Below, piece by piece: positions 25,952 to 35,246 of a stretch of 64,000 nt of DNA (position 1 is the first letter of the stretch; every line of letters begins with the position of its first letter). Origin of the DNA: Sphingomonas sp. UNC305MFCol5.2 (GTDB lineage: Bacteria; Pseudomonadota; Alphaproteobacteria; Sphingomonadales; Sphingomonadaceae); assembly GCF_000712135.1 (NCBI RefSeq), contig NZ_JOOE01000002.1, forward strand, positions 1 through 64,000, in the 5' to 3' direction. A program made the position numbers and the translations under genes. The notes beneath the pieces are model-generated. The model was not told the DNA's origin and did no database searches. It was given only the letters and a program-made list of their open reading frames with translations.

Positions 25952-27481
25952 GTGAGTTATCAATCTGTCACCATGAGCCACGGCGCAAATGCCGAGGATC
26001 TAGCGCTTTTCGTCGAGAGCGCCACCGACAGGGCTGTGATTCTTACTGACGTTGACGGCTGTGTCACAGCGTGGCTGCCGGGTGCGGAGAATTTGTTCGG
26101 CTGGAAAGCGATGGAGATGATCGGGAAGCCGATCGACTGCCTCTATTCTAGAAACGACGTCGCCGCACGCCAGCCGGCCACGGAACGCAAGAATGCTGCA
26201 AATACCGGCCCGACGCGATCCGAAGGCTGGCGCGTCCGAAGGGATGGTTCCGAATTCGCTGCGGAAGCGACGACTATCGCCCTACGCAACCCTGACAAGA
26301 GCGTGAGAGGTTTCGGACTCAGCATTGGCGACATCACCGCGCGCAAGGCCGCGGAACAAGCGCTGGCGCATAGTGAGCTGCACGTCCGGTCCATCCTGGC
26401 GACCGTTCCCAGCGCAATGGTGGTGATCGACGAGCGGGGCAATATACTGTCCTTCAGCGCCGCTGCCGAAAAGTTGTTCGGCTGGTCCGAGGCCGATGTG
26501 ATCGGGCGCAACGTCAAGATGCTGATGCCGAATCCCGATCATGATCGGCATGACCAATATCTCGCTCGATACTGCTCGACCGGCGAGCGTCGGATCATCG
26601 GAATCGGGCGGATCATCGTCGCCGAGCGCCGCGACGGAACGCAGTTCCCGATGGAACTTTCGGTCGGCGAAGCGAGCAGCGGGGGGCGCCGAATCTTCAC
26701 CGGCTTCATCCGCGACCTGACCGAAGAACAGCGCGCCGAGTTCAAGCTCAAGGAATTGCAGTCCGAGCTGATCCATGTCGCCAGGGTGAGCGCAATGGGG
26801 ACGATGGCGTCGACGCTGGCGCACGAGCTCAACCAGCCGCTGACTGCGATTGCCAACTATACCCGCGCTGCGCGCGATCTGCTGGATCGTGCAGGTGATC
26901 CACCGCTCGACCTGCTCGGTGAGGCAGTGACCGAGGCGGCTAGGGAAGCGCTTCGTGCAGGGCATATCGTTCGCCGGCTCCGCGATTTCGTTGCACGGGG
27001 CGAGGTCGAACAGCGCGTCGAGAACCTTCCCGCGCTGATCGATGAGGCCTCGCGGCTGGGGTTGATGGGCGCGCGCGAGCGCAGCGTCAGGGTTACCTTC
27101 GACATCGATCCGACGATCCAGAAGGTGGTGGTCGACCGGGTCCAGATCCAGCAGGTAATCCTCAATCTGTTGCGCAACGCCGTCGAGGCGATCGGAGAAA
27201 ACGAACTGCGCGAGATCGCGGTAAGTACTGCGCGCGACTCCCACGGCATGGTCCGCGTCGTCGTCTCGGATACCGGCAGCGGAATCGACCCTGCGCTGGC
27301 GCCGCAGCTGTTCGAGGCGTTCGCCAGCACCAAGGAACAGGGGATGGGACTGGGTCTCTCCATCTGCCGGACGATCGTCGAGGCGCATGGCGGACGAATC
27401 TGGGCAGAGCCCAGGATCGGCGGCGGCACCGTGTTTCAGTTCACGATCATGACCGCCGATGAGGGAGAGATCGATGAGTGA
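25952..27481 (+). CDS. fixL: FixL-like haem-PAS sensor histidine kinase
   Basis: A 509-residue soluble kinase with two PAS domains. The second (about residues 150-265) matches the oxygen-sensing haem PAS of rhizobial FixL: GRNVKMLMPNPDHDRHDQYL followed by STGERRIIGIGR, including the His (residue 200 here) that binds haem iron and the Arg/Ile residues of the haem pocket, then FPMELSVGEASSGGRRIFTGFIRDLTE. The HisKA domain has LAHELNQPLTAIANY (phospho-His291) and an HATPase domain closes the protein (N box LLRNAVEAI, DTGSGI, GMGLGLSI). It has no membrane segment. Start: GTG at 25952 with GGGAT upstream; an ATG at 25973 is possible. It overlaps the fixJ-like gene, so the pair is co-translated. 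Targets here are unlikely to be nitrogen fixation genes; microaerobic respiration is more likely. Confidence 0.85.
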   Translation: MSYQSVTMSHGANAEDLALFVESATDRAVILTDVDGCVTAWLPGAENLFGWKAMEMIGKPIDCLYSRNDVAARQPATERKNAANTGPTRSEGWRVRRDGSEFAAEATTIALRNPDKSVRGFGLSIGDITARKAAEQALAHSELHVRSILATVPSAMVVIDERGNILSFSAAAEKLFGWSEADVIGRNVKMLMPNPDHDRHDQYLARYCSTGERRIIGIGRIIVAERRDGTQFPMELSVGEASSGGRRIFTGFIRDLTEEQRAEFKLKELQSELIHVARVSAMGTMASTLAHELNQPLTAIANYTRAARDLLDRAGDPPLDLLGEAVTEAAREALRAGHIVRRLRDFVARGEVEQRVENLPALIDEASRLGLMGARERSVRVTFDIDPTIQKVVVDRVQIQQVILNLLRNAVEAIGENELREIAVSTARDSHGMVRVVVSDTGSGIDPALAPQLFEAFASTKEQGMGLGLSICRTIVEAHGGRIWAEPRIGGGTVFQFTIMTADEGEIDE

Positions 27482-28088
27482 CGACCAACTCATCCATATC
27501 GTCGATGACGAGGACTCGGTCCGCAAATCCGCGAGCTTTCTGTTGCGAACCTCGGGGTTCGAAACGCGCCTCTATTCGTCGGGAACGGCCTTTCTGCGCG
27601 AGGCCGAGCACGCTCCGCAGGGATGCATCCTGCTCGATATCCGCATGCCCGAGATGGATGGACTGGAGGTGCAACGCGAGCTCAACGCACGCGGCGTGAT
27701 GATGCCGGTGATCGTGCTGACCGGCCATGGCGACATCGGAACCGCGGTACAGGCAATGAAGGCTGGCGCGGTGGACTTTCTCGAAAAGCCGTTCGAGAAA
27801 GAACAACTGCTCGACGCGATCGCCACGGCTTTCGCCCGGATGGGGAATGACGACCACAGCGGCGCGGCGCGGCACGACGCAAGGGCGCGCATCGACGCGC
27901 TCAGCCCGCGGGAGCAGGATGTGCTGCGCGGCCTGGTGCGCGGACATCCCAACAAGACGATCGCCTACGATCTGGGCATCTCGCCGCGCACGATCGAGGT
28001 GCACCGCGCGAATTTGATGGGCAAGTTGAAGGCGCGCAGCCTTTCCGAGGCGCTCAAAATCGCGTTCGCGGCGGGCCTCGCCGGCTGA
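27474..28088 (+). CDS. fixJ: FixJ-like response regulator
   Basis: A 204-residue two-domain regulator. The receiver has IVDDEDSVRKS, the phosphorylation site Asp55 in LLDIRMPEMDG, LTGHGDIGTAVQAMKAGAVDFLEKPF (the FixJ/NtrC-type signature with the switch Thr and the conserved Lys). The C-terminal LuxR-type domain has LSPREQDVLRGLVRGHPNKTIAYDLGISPRTIEVHRA. The ATG at 27474 overlaps the kinase stop and has GGGAGAG in front; an ATG 5 codons earlier is in frame. It is the obvious phosphorylation partner of the FixL-like kinase. Confidence 0.88.
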   Translation: MSDDQLIHIVDDEDSVRKSASFLLRTSGFETRLYSSGTAFLREAEHAPQGCILLDIRMPEMDGLEVQRELNARGVMMPVIVLTGHGDIGTAVQAMKAGAVDFLEKPFEKEQLLDAIATAFARMGNDDHSGAARHDARARIDALSPREQDVLRGLVRGHPNKTIAYDLGISPRTIEVHRANLMGKLKARSLSEALKIAFAAGLAG

Positions 28089-28197
28089 CGATCTAAGGGC
28101 AAACCCGTAGCGGCCGCCTTGGGGCCATCACGTAACGACCCGCGCGCCGAGCAGTGGCAAAATGAGGATGTCGATCCTCCAGCCAGAAGTCGCCTGA

Positions 28198-28575
28198 ATG
28201 CCCCCCGAAATTGCGCCGCTCGGTCTTCGCGTCCTACTGGTGGAGGACGACGAGGGAGTACGGCGCTCGTTACAATTATTGCTCGAGTGGAGTGGCTTCG
28301 AGGTACGTGCGCATGCGCTGGCGGCTTCGGTGATGGCGCTAAAGCGCGAGATGCTGGCCGGCGTCCACCTGCTCGTGTCCGATTACTTCCTGGAGGACGG
28401 CGATGGGATCGCGCTGCTCCAAAGCTTACGGGCGGCGGGCTGGCAGGGCCGGGCGGTGCTCATCACCGCCGAGCCCACACCGATGCTCATCGACCGCGCG
28501 CGGGCAGCGGGATTTCACGCCATACTGGAAAAGCCGCTCGCCAAGCACGAATTGATCAAGGCACTGACTGAATAG
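28198..28575 (+). CDS. Stand-alone receiver-domain protein
   Basis: A 125-residue single receiver domain: LLVEDDEGVRRSL acidic pocket, Asp62 in LLVSDYFLEDGDG, LITAEPT switch and ILEKPLAKHEL with the conserved Lys. No output domain. It lies 109 bases after the fixJ-like gene on the same strand and, like other single-domain regulators next to FixLJ pairs, could be a phosphate sink or inhibitor of the kinase (FixT-like role), though it is not FixT by sequence. No clear ribosome site is visible before the ATG. Confidence 0.75.
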   Translation: MPPEIAPLGLRVLLVEDDEGVRRSLQLLLEWSGFEVRAHALAASVMALKREMLAGVHLLVSDYFLEDGDGIALLQSLRAAGWQGRAVLITAEPTPMLIDRARAAGFHAILEKPLAKHELIKALTE

Positions 28576-29936
28576 TGGCATACAGCTGTCGGTTGAGCGG
28601 CTCGTAAGCCAGGCAGAAACTCACTCGCAAGTGCCGCAAGCAGGTTGCGTCGCAACTGGACGGGAGGTCTCAGCTTTATCGGCGGCAAATGGCAGGACGC
28701 GCGCGCCCTCTCGCCTGGCTACGCCTTCGAAATTGAGATGTTATGCACCGTCGCGAAAGATGATTAGAGAGCAGCTATTGCTAAGAATATTTGTGCATGA
28801 ATACAATCAAGTGCTTAATTATACTGCATTATAACCAACGCTTGATCAGCGGGTCCATGACTTAGCTGGAGATCGTACACCCTGCTCATTGTAGCAGCCC
28901 CCCTCGACTGATGGACGATCTTTTCAACCCGTTGCGGCGCGGCAAGAGAAGCTTTCAGCCTTGTGCGGATCGCCGCCCGTATAATGCGCATAGGCCGGCC
29001 AGGGGCACATCGGTCGCGTAGCGTGCTTCGTCCGTGCTAAACGGATGACCGCTTTCGGGCTTCCACCGACGCGGGCTGCGGCCGGACTTCCGCCCCTTAA
29101 TTGCCCTCGGGGTACCGCGATTCGTGCGGAATCTCGCATGATCGGTCCGCCTCGCCGCCGCTGCATCCGGTCTGCAGCCCAGATTTTCCGGTCCGAAACA
29201 ATTCCCCCGACACCGCTAGTTCTTGCTTCGGGATCTTTCTAAGAGTCGCGGTCAAGGCAATATGCGGAGGGGTTAGCATGGATGCCATACAAAAAGTAAG
29301 ACGCGGTGAAGCTTCAATTCACTTTCAGTATAATAAACTCCCACACAGTCCAAGAAAAATGCATGGGATTTATTTCCTACCCCTCCTTGGAATACGGATA
29401 GGGAGATATTTTCGGTGAATGGCCTTCTGAGTCTCCACCGGAAGGGCTCGGATCGGACGATCATTTGCACCGAAGGGGCGATACCGGCGAATTCAGCAAC
29501 CTCCAGGGCGGGCGCAGTGCCCGGCCTCTTTCTACGCGACCGCACCAATCCCGTGCGGCGTATCGAAGTCGCATACCAAGAATAATCCGGTCGGATTGTC
29601 GCGCGCCCCGCGAGAAGCGCCGATCTCACCCGCCCAGGGTGGGTCGATGACGGAAATGGGCACGGCGGGGCCAAGATCGCGCCGTAGAAAAAGAATGCCC
29701 AGGAGAGCAGTTTGTGCCCGTCGACATTTATACCGGAGCCAACGGAGAATTCGGCGCAGGCATGGGCCGCTTTGTCGGCACGCCGACAAAGCGCATCATC
29801 CATGACCGATGGATCGGCCCCGGCACGGCGCTCGACCTCGAGGGCAAGCCGGATGTCACGATCGTCCATACTGACCCATGCCGTACGCTCAAAGCGCCCC
29901 GCCACGGCAGACGAGATGATTGAAGCGCGCCCGACG
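28576..29936. other. 1.36-kb gene-poor region
   Basis: No gene recognised with confidence. Frames here lack the codon pattern of their neighbours. One 46-codon frame with a strong ribosome site is listed separately. Base composition is uneven, with AT-rich stretches near 28740-28840 and 29280-29400, suggestive of old rearrangement. Confidence 0.45.
29278..29418 (+). CDS. Possible 46-residue ORF with strong ribosome site
   Basis: GGAGGGG stands 5 bases before the ATG, the best ribosome site in this gene-poor stretch. The 46-residue product begins MDAIQKVRRGEASIHF and ends with a short hydrophobic piece (GIYFLPLLGIRIG). Codon use is AT-rich and unlike neighbouring genes. No family recognised; it may be spurious or of foreign origin. 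Confidence 0.2.
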   Translation: MDAIQKVRRGEASIHFQYNKLPHSPRKMHGIYFLPLLGIRIGRYFR

Positions 29937-32057
29937 ATGTTCAGATTGCTCGCCTGTATTCTTTCTCTGGTCCTCCTTTGGGCGCCCGGACCGGCCCTTG
30001 CCCAAATGGTCGGCGCGTCGCGGGAAACGGCGGCGCTCATCGCCGGCTGGCGGTTCGCGCAGGGCGAACATCCCGGGGCCGTCGCGCCTTCGTTCGACGA
30101 TAGCGGCTGGTCGCGCGTCACCCTGCCCCATACTTTCAACGCCGCCGAGACCGGCGACGGCTCCTATTATCGGGGCCCGGCCTGGTATCGGCGCGCCTTC
30201 GAGATCGCCGGGCTCCGCACCGGGCGGAGGCTGTTCGTCCAGTTCGACGGCGCGGCGCTGGTCGCCGACGTCTATCTGAACGGCAAGCCGGTGTGCCGTC
30301 ACGAGGGCGGCCATGCGGCGTTCCGCTGTGACCTTACCGGCGGGTTGGCGCTGGGCCGCAACCTGCTGGCGGTGCGCGTGGACAACAGCTCCAACCCGAC
30401 GGTTTCGCCGCTGGGAGGCGACTTCACGGTGTTCGGCGGGCTCTATCGCCCCGTATCGCTGATCGAGACGGACGAGGTGCATTTCGACCTGCTCGATCAT
30501 GGTGGGCCGGGATTCTACGCCCGCGCCCACGATATCACCGCCGATGCCGCCGCGGTTTCGGCCGTTGCCAAGCTGGCCAATGACGGGTCGCGCGCGCGCG
30601 GCGTGCCCGTGGTCGCACGCATCCTGGATGCGGAGGGGCGCGAAGTGGCGCGCACATCCGTCAGTGTCCGGCTGCCGGGGCGTTCCATTCGTGACGTGGC
30701 GCTCGACATGCGCCTTCCCTCCCCGCGCCGGTGGGACGGGGTGCGCGATCCCTATCTCTACCAAATCGTCGTCCGCATCGGCGACAGCGGCGACGAGGTT
30801 TCGGTGCCGCTCGGCGTGCGTACCGTGAGAATCGATCCACGGCAGGGATTCCTGCTCAACGGCAAGCCGTATCCGCTGCGCGGCGTGAACCTGATGCACA
30901 GCGCCCGGCCGGGAAAAGGCACCGGGGTGACCGATGCCGAGGTCGGGGAGGATTTCGCGATCATCCGCGACATGGGCTCCACCGCCGTCCGGCTGACCCA
31001 TTTCCAACATCCCCAGGCCGCCTATCAGGAAGCCGATCGGCTGGGCCTGGCGCTCTCGACGGAGATCGGGATCAACGGCGTGGTCGCGGAAGGCCCCGCC
31101 TTCCTCGCCAACGCCACGCAGCAGATGCGCGAACTCATCGCCCAGAACTACAACCACCCCTCGGTGGTGATCTGGGGCCTCGGCAACGAGGTCTATTCGA
31201 CCGAGCCGGTGGTGGAACATGTGCTGCGCGCGCTGCAACAGGTTGCGAAGGCGGCCGATCCGGACCGGCCCACCACCTACGCCCATTGCTGCCAGCAGGA
31301 CGATCATCCCAAGGCGCTGATCTCCGACGTCATCGGCTTCAACCGCTATTTCGGCTGGTATCCCGACCAGAAGGGAACGATCGGCGAATGGGCGGAGGGA
31401 TTCCATACCAGGCACCCCGATCGCGCCTTCGCGGTGAGCGAATATGGCGCAGGCGCGAGCATCCTGCATCAGGAGGATCCGCCACGCACCGTCGTACCGG
31501 CGAGCGGCTGGCATCCCGAGCAATATCAGGCGCTCTACCATGAACGAAACTGGCTGGAACTGAAGGACAAGCCCTATCTGTGGGGCACCTTCATCTGGGT
31601 GGGATTCGATCTTGCCTCAGCCGGGCGGAACGAAGGCGACCGACGCGGGATCAACGACAAAGGCCTCGTCACCTATGATCGCAAGGTGCGCAAGGACGCC
31701 TGGTACTGGTATCGCGCATGGTGGTCGGATCAGCCGACGCTCTACATCACCAGCCGCCGCTTCACCGAGCGGAGCGATCGCGACGCAACGGTGAAGATCT
31801 ACACCAGCGCGCCCGCCGCGACATTGTTCCTGAACGGCGTGGAGATCGGCACGCGCCCCGCCGTGGATCGCATCGTCCGCTGGCCCGTAACGCTGCGGAG
31901 GGGCGCCAATGCGATCGAGGTCCGCGCGACGGCAAAGGGCGAGGCGCTGAGCGATCGGGTGACATGGCAATACGAGCCTCCACCGGACATGCTGCACGCG
32001 ACTTCTCCCACTGAAGCCGCTGGAGCAGCTGCCCAGGGAAATCCCCTTCAACCGTAG
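29937..32057 (+). CDS. Exported GH2 beta-galactosidase-type glycosidase
   Basis: About 706 residues with a Sec signal peptide (LLACILSLVLLWAPGPALAQ). Domain order is that of glycoside hydrolase family 2: sugar-binding jelly roll (DDSGWSRVTLPHTFNA, YYRGPAWYRRAF), Ig-like domain, TIM barrel with the acid/base Glu418 in VIWGLGNE and the nucleophile Glu502 in AVSEYGAG, plus the NGKPYPLRGVNLMH barrel entry. A C-terminal Ig-like DUF4982-type domain follows (LYITSRRFTER). Acts in the periplasm or outside on beta-galactosides or related plant glycans. The start at 29937 directly precedes the signal peptide; an ATG at 29916 is in frame and neither has a strong ribosome site. It is followed by an acyltransferase and a second galactosidase-type gene. 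Confidence 0.88.
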   Translation: MFRLLACILSLVLLWAPGPALAQMVGASRETAALIAGWRFAQGEHPGAVAPSFDDSGWSRVTLPHTFNAAETGDGSYYRGPAWYRRAFEIAGLRTGRRLFVQFDGAALVADVYLNGKPVCRHEGGHAAFRCDLTGGLALGRNLLAVRVDNSSNPTVSPLGGDFTVFGGLYRPVSLIETDEVHFDLLDHGGPGFYARAHDITADAAAVSAVAKLANDGSRARGVPVVARILDAEGREVARTSVSVRLPGRSIRDVALDMRLPSPRRWDGVRDPYLYQIVVRIGDSGDEVSVPLGVRTVRIDPRQGFLLNGKPYPLRGVNLMHSARPGKGTGVTDAEVGEDFAIIRDMGSTAVRLTHFQHPQAAYQEADRLGLALSTEIGINGVVAEGPAFLANATQQMRELIAQNYNHPSVVIWGLGNEVYSTEPVVEHVLRALQQVAKAADPDRPTTYAHCCQQDDHPKALISDVIGFNRYFGWYPDQKGTIGEWAEGFHTRHPDRAFAVSEYGAGASILHQEDPPRTVVPASGWHPEQYQALYHERNWLELKDKPYLWGTFIWVGFDLASAGRNEGDRRGINDKGLVTYDRKVRKDAWYWYRAWWSDQPTLYITSRRFTERSDRDATVKIYTSAPAATLFLNGVEIGTRPAVDRIVRWPVTLRRGANAIEVRATAKGEALSDRVTWQYEPPPDMLHATSPTEAAGAAAQGNPLQP

Positions 32058-32130
32058 CGACCGTCGCATTCGCAGCGTGATCTCCATCCGGCCGCGCTTC
32101 TTTCCAAAACCGATCCCTGCAGGTTGTGAG

Positions 32131-33249
32131 ATGAGCATGACGAAACACTATGAGGTGCTTGACGGCCTGCGCGGCACGGCTGCGGTAGCGGTGGTCGTTT
32201 TCCACCTATGCGAGTATATTTTCCCCGATTCCGCCAGCAATCCATTGCGCCACGCCTATCTGGCGGTCGATTTCTTCTTCCTGCTTTCGGGTTTCGTCAT
32301 CGCGCACGCCTATGACCGGCGCTGGCCTGCGATGTCGATCGCCGGCTTCTTCCGGATCCGCCTGACCCGCCTGCATCCGCTGGTGCTGCTGGGACTGTTG
32401 CTCGGGCTGATCGACTATGTCTTCGATCCCTTTGCCGGAAACAGCCAGAATGCGGGTTTCTGGCTGATCGCGGTCAACGCGGTGCTGGGCGCCCTGCTCC
32501 TACCCGCACCCGATCTCCCCAACCGCTTCGACGCCACCCATTCGCTCAACAGCCCGTCATGGTCGCTGCTGCAGGAATATGCCGTCAACATCGCTTATGC
32601 CCTGTTCGTGCGGCGCCTGGGCGTACGCGCGCTTGCGGGCCTGGTCGTACTCAGCGCGGTGGTGCTGGGCTTGTCGGCGGTCGGTCACGGGAAATTGCTG
32701 GACGGATGGTCATGGGAAACGTTCTGGCTGGCGCCGGTGCGTGTCTGCTATCCCTTCTTCGCCGGGATGCTGCTCTATCGCATCGGCGGGATCGTCCGGA
32801 TGCGGGGCGGCTACCCGATCCTGTCGGCCGTGCTGCTGGCGATCTTCATGCTGCCCAACAGCAGCTATACCGGCCTGATGGATGCGGCGATCGTGATCCT
32901 GGCCTTCCCGCTGGTGGTCGCGGCCGGCGCCGGCAGCGCGGTGACCGGACGGCTGGCCGTGCTGTGCCGCTTCTTCGGCACCATCTCCTATCCGATCTAT
33001 ATCCTCCATTATCCCTTCGTGGACATCTACGCCCATTGGCTGTGGCAGGGGAATCATGACTCCGTGACCTTGTGGCTGGTTTCCACAGCACTGGTACTGG
33101 GCCTTGTCGTCTTCGCCTGGGCGGCGGAGCGCTATGTCGATCGGCCAGTCAGGGCATGGCTCGCGCGCACCGGACGGAAGGAGGTCGCGGGCGACCCGCC
33201 AGCGCCCCTCCCCCCGGCTGACCTGCCGGCCCTGCCCGCTCTGCAGTGA
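32131..33249 (+). CDS. Acyltransferase family 3 (OafA/NodX-like) membrane protein
   Basis: A 372-residue integral membrane protein with about ten helices. The N-terminal YEVLDGLRGTAAVAVVVFHL block, with its His in the second helix, and the DFFFLLSGFVIAHAY and RIRLTRLHPL blocks identify acyltransferase family 3. These enzymes move acetyl or other acyl groups onto surface polysaccharides or exported molecules. The start at ATG 32131 precedes the conserved block directly; a frame-extending ATG at 32077 would add an unlikely leader. It sits between two exported glycosidase genes on the same strand, so it may modify or protect the cell's own polysaccharide while the glycosidases act outside. Confidence 0.85.
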   Translation: MSMTKHYEVLDGLRGTAAVAVVVFHLCEYIFPDSASNPLRHAYLAVDFFFLLSGFVIAHAYDRRWPAMSIAGFFRIRLTRLHPLVLLGLLLGLIDYVFDPFAGNSQNAGFWLIAVNAVLGALLLPAPDLPNRFDATHSLNSPSWSLLQEYAVNIAYALFVRRLGVRALAGLVVLSAVVLGLSAVGHGKLLDGWSWETFWLAPVRVCYPFFAGMLLYRIGGIVRMRGGYPILSAVLLAIFMLPNSSYTGLMDAAIVILAFPLVVAAGAGSAVTGRLAVLCRFFGTISYPIYILHYPFVDIYAHWLWQGNHDSVTLWLVSTALVLGLVVFAWAAERYVDRPVRAWLARTGRKEVAGDPPAPLPPADLPALPALQ

Positions 33250-33306
33250 GCAGGGCTCGAGCCCGCGTCTGCTGACCAAATTCTTGTTTCCGCAACGGAG
33301 ATTCGC

Positions 33307-34956
33307 ATGCACCGACTGACCCACTGGCTATTGCCGCTGGCCGCCATCCTCACGCCCGCTGCAACGGCGGCTGCCCAGGACAGCGCGCCGCCGCGCCTCG
33401 AAAGCCGCAACGGCCAACATGCCCTGATCGTCGACGGCAAGCCCTTCCTGATGCTCGGCGCGCAGGTCAACAACAGCGCCAACTATCCCGACATGCTGCC
33501 GGAAGTCTGGCCCGCGATCGAGAAAATGCACGCCAATACCGTCGAGGTGCCGATCGGCTGGCAACAGATCGAGCCGGAGGAAGGCAAATTCGACTTCTCG
33601 TTCCTCGACGCGCTGCTGCCGCAGGCGCGCGAGCGCAACCTGCGCCTCGTGCTGCTGTGGTTCGGCACGTGGAAAAACACGGCGCCAAGCTACGCGCCCG
33701 ACTGGGTCAAGCTCGACCAGAAGCGCTTCCCGCACATGATCAATGCGAAAGGCGAGGTGCATTACGCGCTCTCGCCGCATTACCGCTCGACGCTGGAGGC
33801 TGACAAGCGCGCCTTCGTCAGGCTGATGGAATATCTGAAGAAGCACGATCCCCAACACACCGTGATCATGATTCAGCCGCAGAACGAGCCGGGCAGCTAT
33901 GGCAGCGTGCGCGATTTCTCGCCCGTCGCGCAGAAGCTGTTCGATGGCCAGGTTCCCGCACCGCTGCTGAAGCAGATGAAAAAGAAGCCGGGCAGCTGGC
34001 GCGAGGTGTTCGGGTCCGACGCGGACGAATTTTTCCACGCCTGGTCGATCGCCAGTTACACCAATGAGATCGCCGCGGCGGGCAAGGCGGTAATGCCGCT
34101 GCCCATGTATATGAACGCCGCGCTCGCCGCCGCTTTCGGGCGGCAGCCGGCCTCGACCTATTCCAGCGGCGGTCCGGTGCATCACGTGATCGACGTCTAC
34201 AAGGCGGCCGCGCCGGCGATCGACATCGTCGCGCCCGACATCTACGCGCGCGACCATGCCGCCTATATGGCCTATCTCGGCTATTACGACCGGCCGGACA
34301 ATGCGCTGTTCGTACCGGAAACCGGGAACGACAAGGACTTTGCCCGCTACTTCTTCCCGGCCGTGGGCATGGGGGCGATCGGCTTCGCCCCGTTCGGCAT
34401 GGACTATACCGGCTATTACAATTTCCCGCTGGGGGCCAAGGACCTGGACGACGCGACGATGGAGATGTTCGCGCGCAACTACCGCCTCTTCGCACCCATG
34501 CAGCGCGAATGGGCGGAATGGGCCGCGCAAGGCAAGACATGGGGTGTGGCCGAACCCACCGATCCCAAGGCGCAGCACGCCCAGCACATCGACATGGGCA
34601 AGTACAACATGACCGTCACCTTCGGTCAGTGGCAGTTCGGCACCGATAAGCCGACCGGCAATCCGGAACCTTCGGGTGGCGTGGCGGTGGCGCAGCTGGG
34701 CGAGAACGAGTTCCTCGTCACCGGTTTCCGCTCTCGCGTCTATTTCGGCCTCAGCAAGCCGGCTCCCCTGGAATCGATGATGCTGCTGCGGGTGGAGGAA
34801 GGCCATTTCGACCATGGCAAATGGATATTCCGCCGCCTGTGGAACGGTGATTCAGTCGACTATGGCCTGAACTTCACCGACCGCGAACAGGTCCTTCGGG
34901 TGAAGCTCGTGACCTACAAGGGCACACCGCCTATCCCGGTCGGGAATCCCAACTGA
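33307..34956 (+). CDS. Exported GH35/GH42-like beta-galactosidase with DUF5597 domain
   Basis: A 549-residue enzyme with a Sec signal peptide (LLPLAAILTPAATAAAQ). The catalytic TIM barrel opens with FLMLGAQVNNSANYP and VEVPIGWQQIEPEEGKFDF, as in the beta-galactosidase clan; the acid/base is Glu194 in QPQNEPGSYG and the nucleophile Glu338 in FVPETGND. The last 180 residues match the DUF5597 region found on such galactosidases. Likely removes beta-linked galactose from plant oligosaccharides in the periplasm. It is 57 bases after the acyltransferase gene. The three genes look like one transcript with the GH2 gene. Confidence 0.85.
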   Translation: MHRLTHWLLPLAAILTPAATAAAQDSAPPRLESRNGQHALIVDGKPFLMLGAQVNNSANYPDMLPEVWPAIEKMHANTVEVPIGWQQIEPEEGKFDFSFLDALLPQARERNLRLVLLWFGTWKNTAPSYAPDWVKLDQKRFPHMINAKGEVHYALSPHYRSTLEADKRAFVRLMEYLKKHDPQHTVIMIQPQNEPGSYGSVRDFSPVAQKLFDGQVPAPLLKQMKKKPGSWREVFGSDADEFFHAWSIASYTNEIAAAGKAVMPLPMYMNAALAAAFGRQPASTYSSGGPVHHVIDVYKAAAPAIDIVAPDIYARDHAAYMAYLGYYDRPDNALFVPETGNDKDFARYFFPAVGMGAIGFAPFGMDYTGYYNFPLGAKDLDDATMEMFARNYRLFAPMQREWAEWAAQGKTWGVAEPTDPKAQHAQHIDMGKYNMTVTFGQWQFGTDKPTGNPEPSGGVAVAQLGENEFLVTGFRSRVYFGLSKPAPLESMMLLRVEEGHFDHGKWIFRRLWNGDSVDYGLNFTDREQVLRVKLVTYKGTPPIPVGNPN

Positions 34957-35200
34957 TCGTTCGAACGCGCATGCGGAACGGCCATTCCAAACGTTCCGGC
35001 AGGCATTCAGCGGTTCGCGGTTCGCCTTTGCCTGCTGGAAAATCCGAGGAAGCGGGCCGTTCGCTGGTCCTCGGCGGCGAACAGGTCGGATGGTGGTCCT
35101 ACCGCTGGCGTGCGCCCGTAACGGCGGTCAGCATCGAGAAGTGATGCCGGCCCCGGCATATGCGCGCCCGGCGGGTTGTTCACGCTTGCAAAACTCATGT

Positions 35201-35228
35201 GTTGATTTATCAATATTGAATAATCAAC
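35201..35228. promoter_or_regulatory. Operator A: double palindrome before the first TonB receptor
   Basis: TTGATTTATCAA (35202-35213) and TTGAATAATCAA (35216-35227) lie next to each other inside a larger 28-base palindrome whose only asymmetry is two dinucleotides. It ends 18 bases before the receptor start codon. It is the strongest member of the RTTGAT-N2-ATCAAY family seen at five promoters in 35-55 kb. Confidence 0.7.
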
Positions 35229-35246
35229 ATTGTGGGAGGGCGCGAA

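Noticed and set aside
29273..30139. Reverse frame of 288 codons with a VDGHKL motif that recalls PLP-dependent decarboxylases
   Set aside because: No other PLP-decarboxylase motif aligns in one frame and part of it is antisense to the GH2 gene; coincidence is more likely than a decayed gene.
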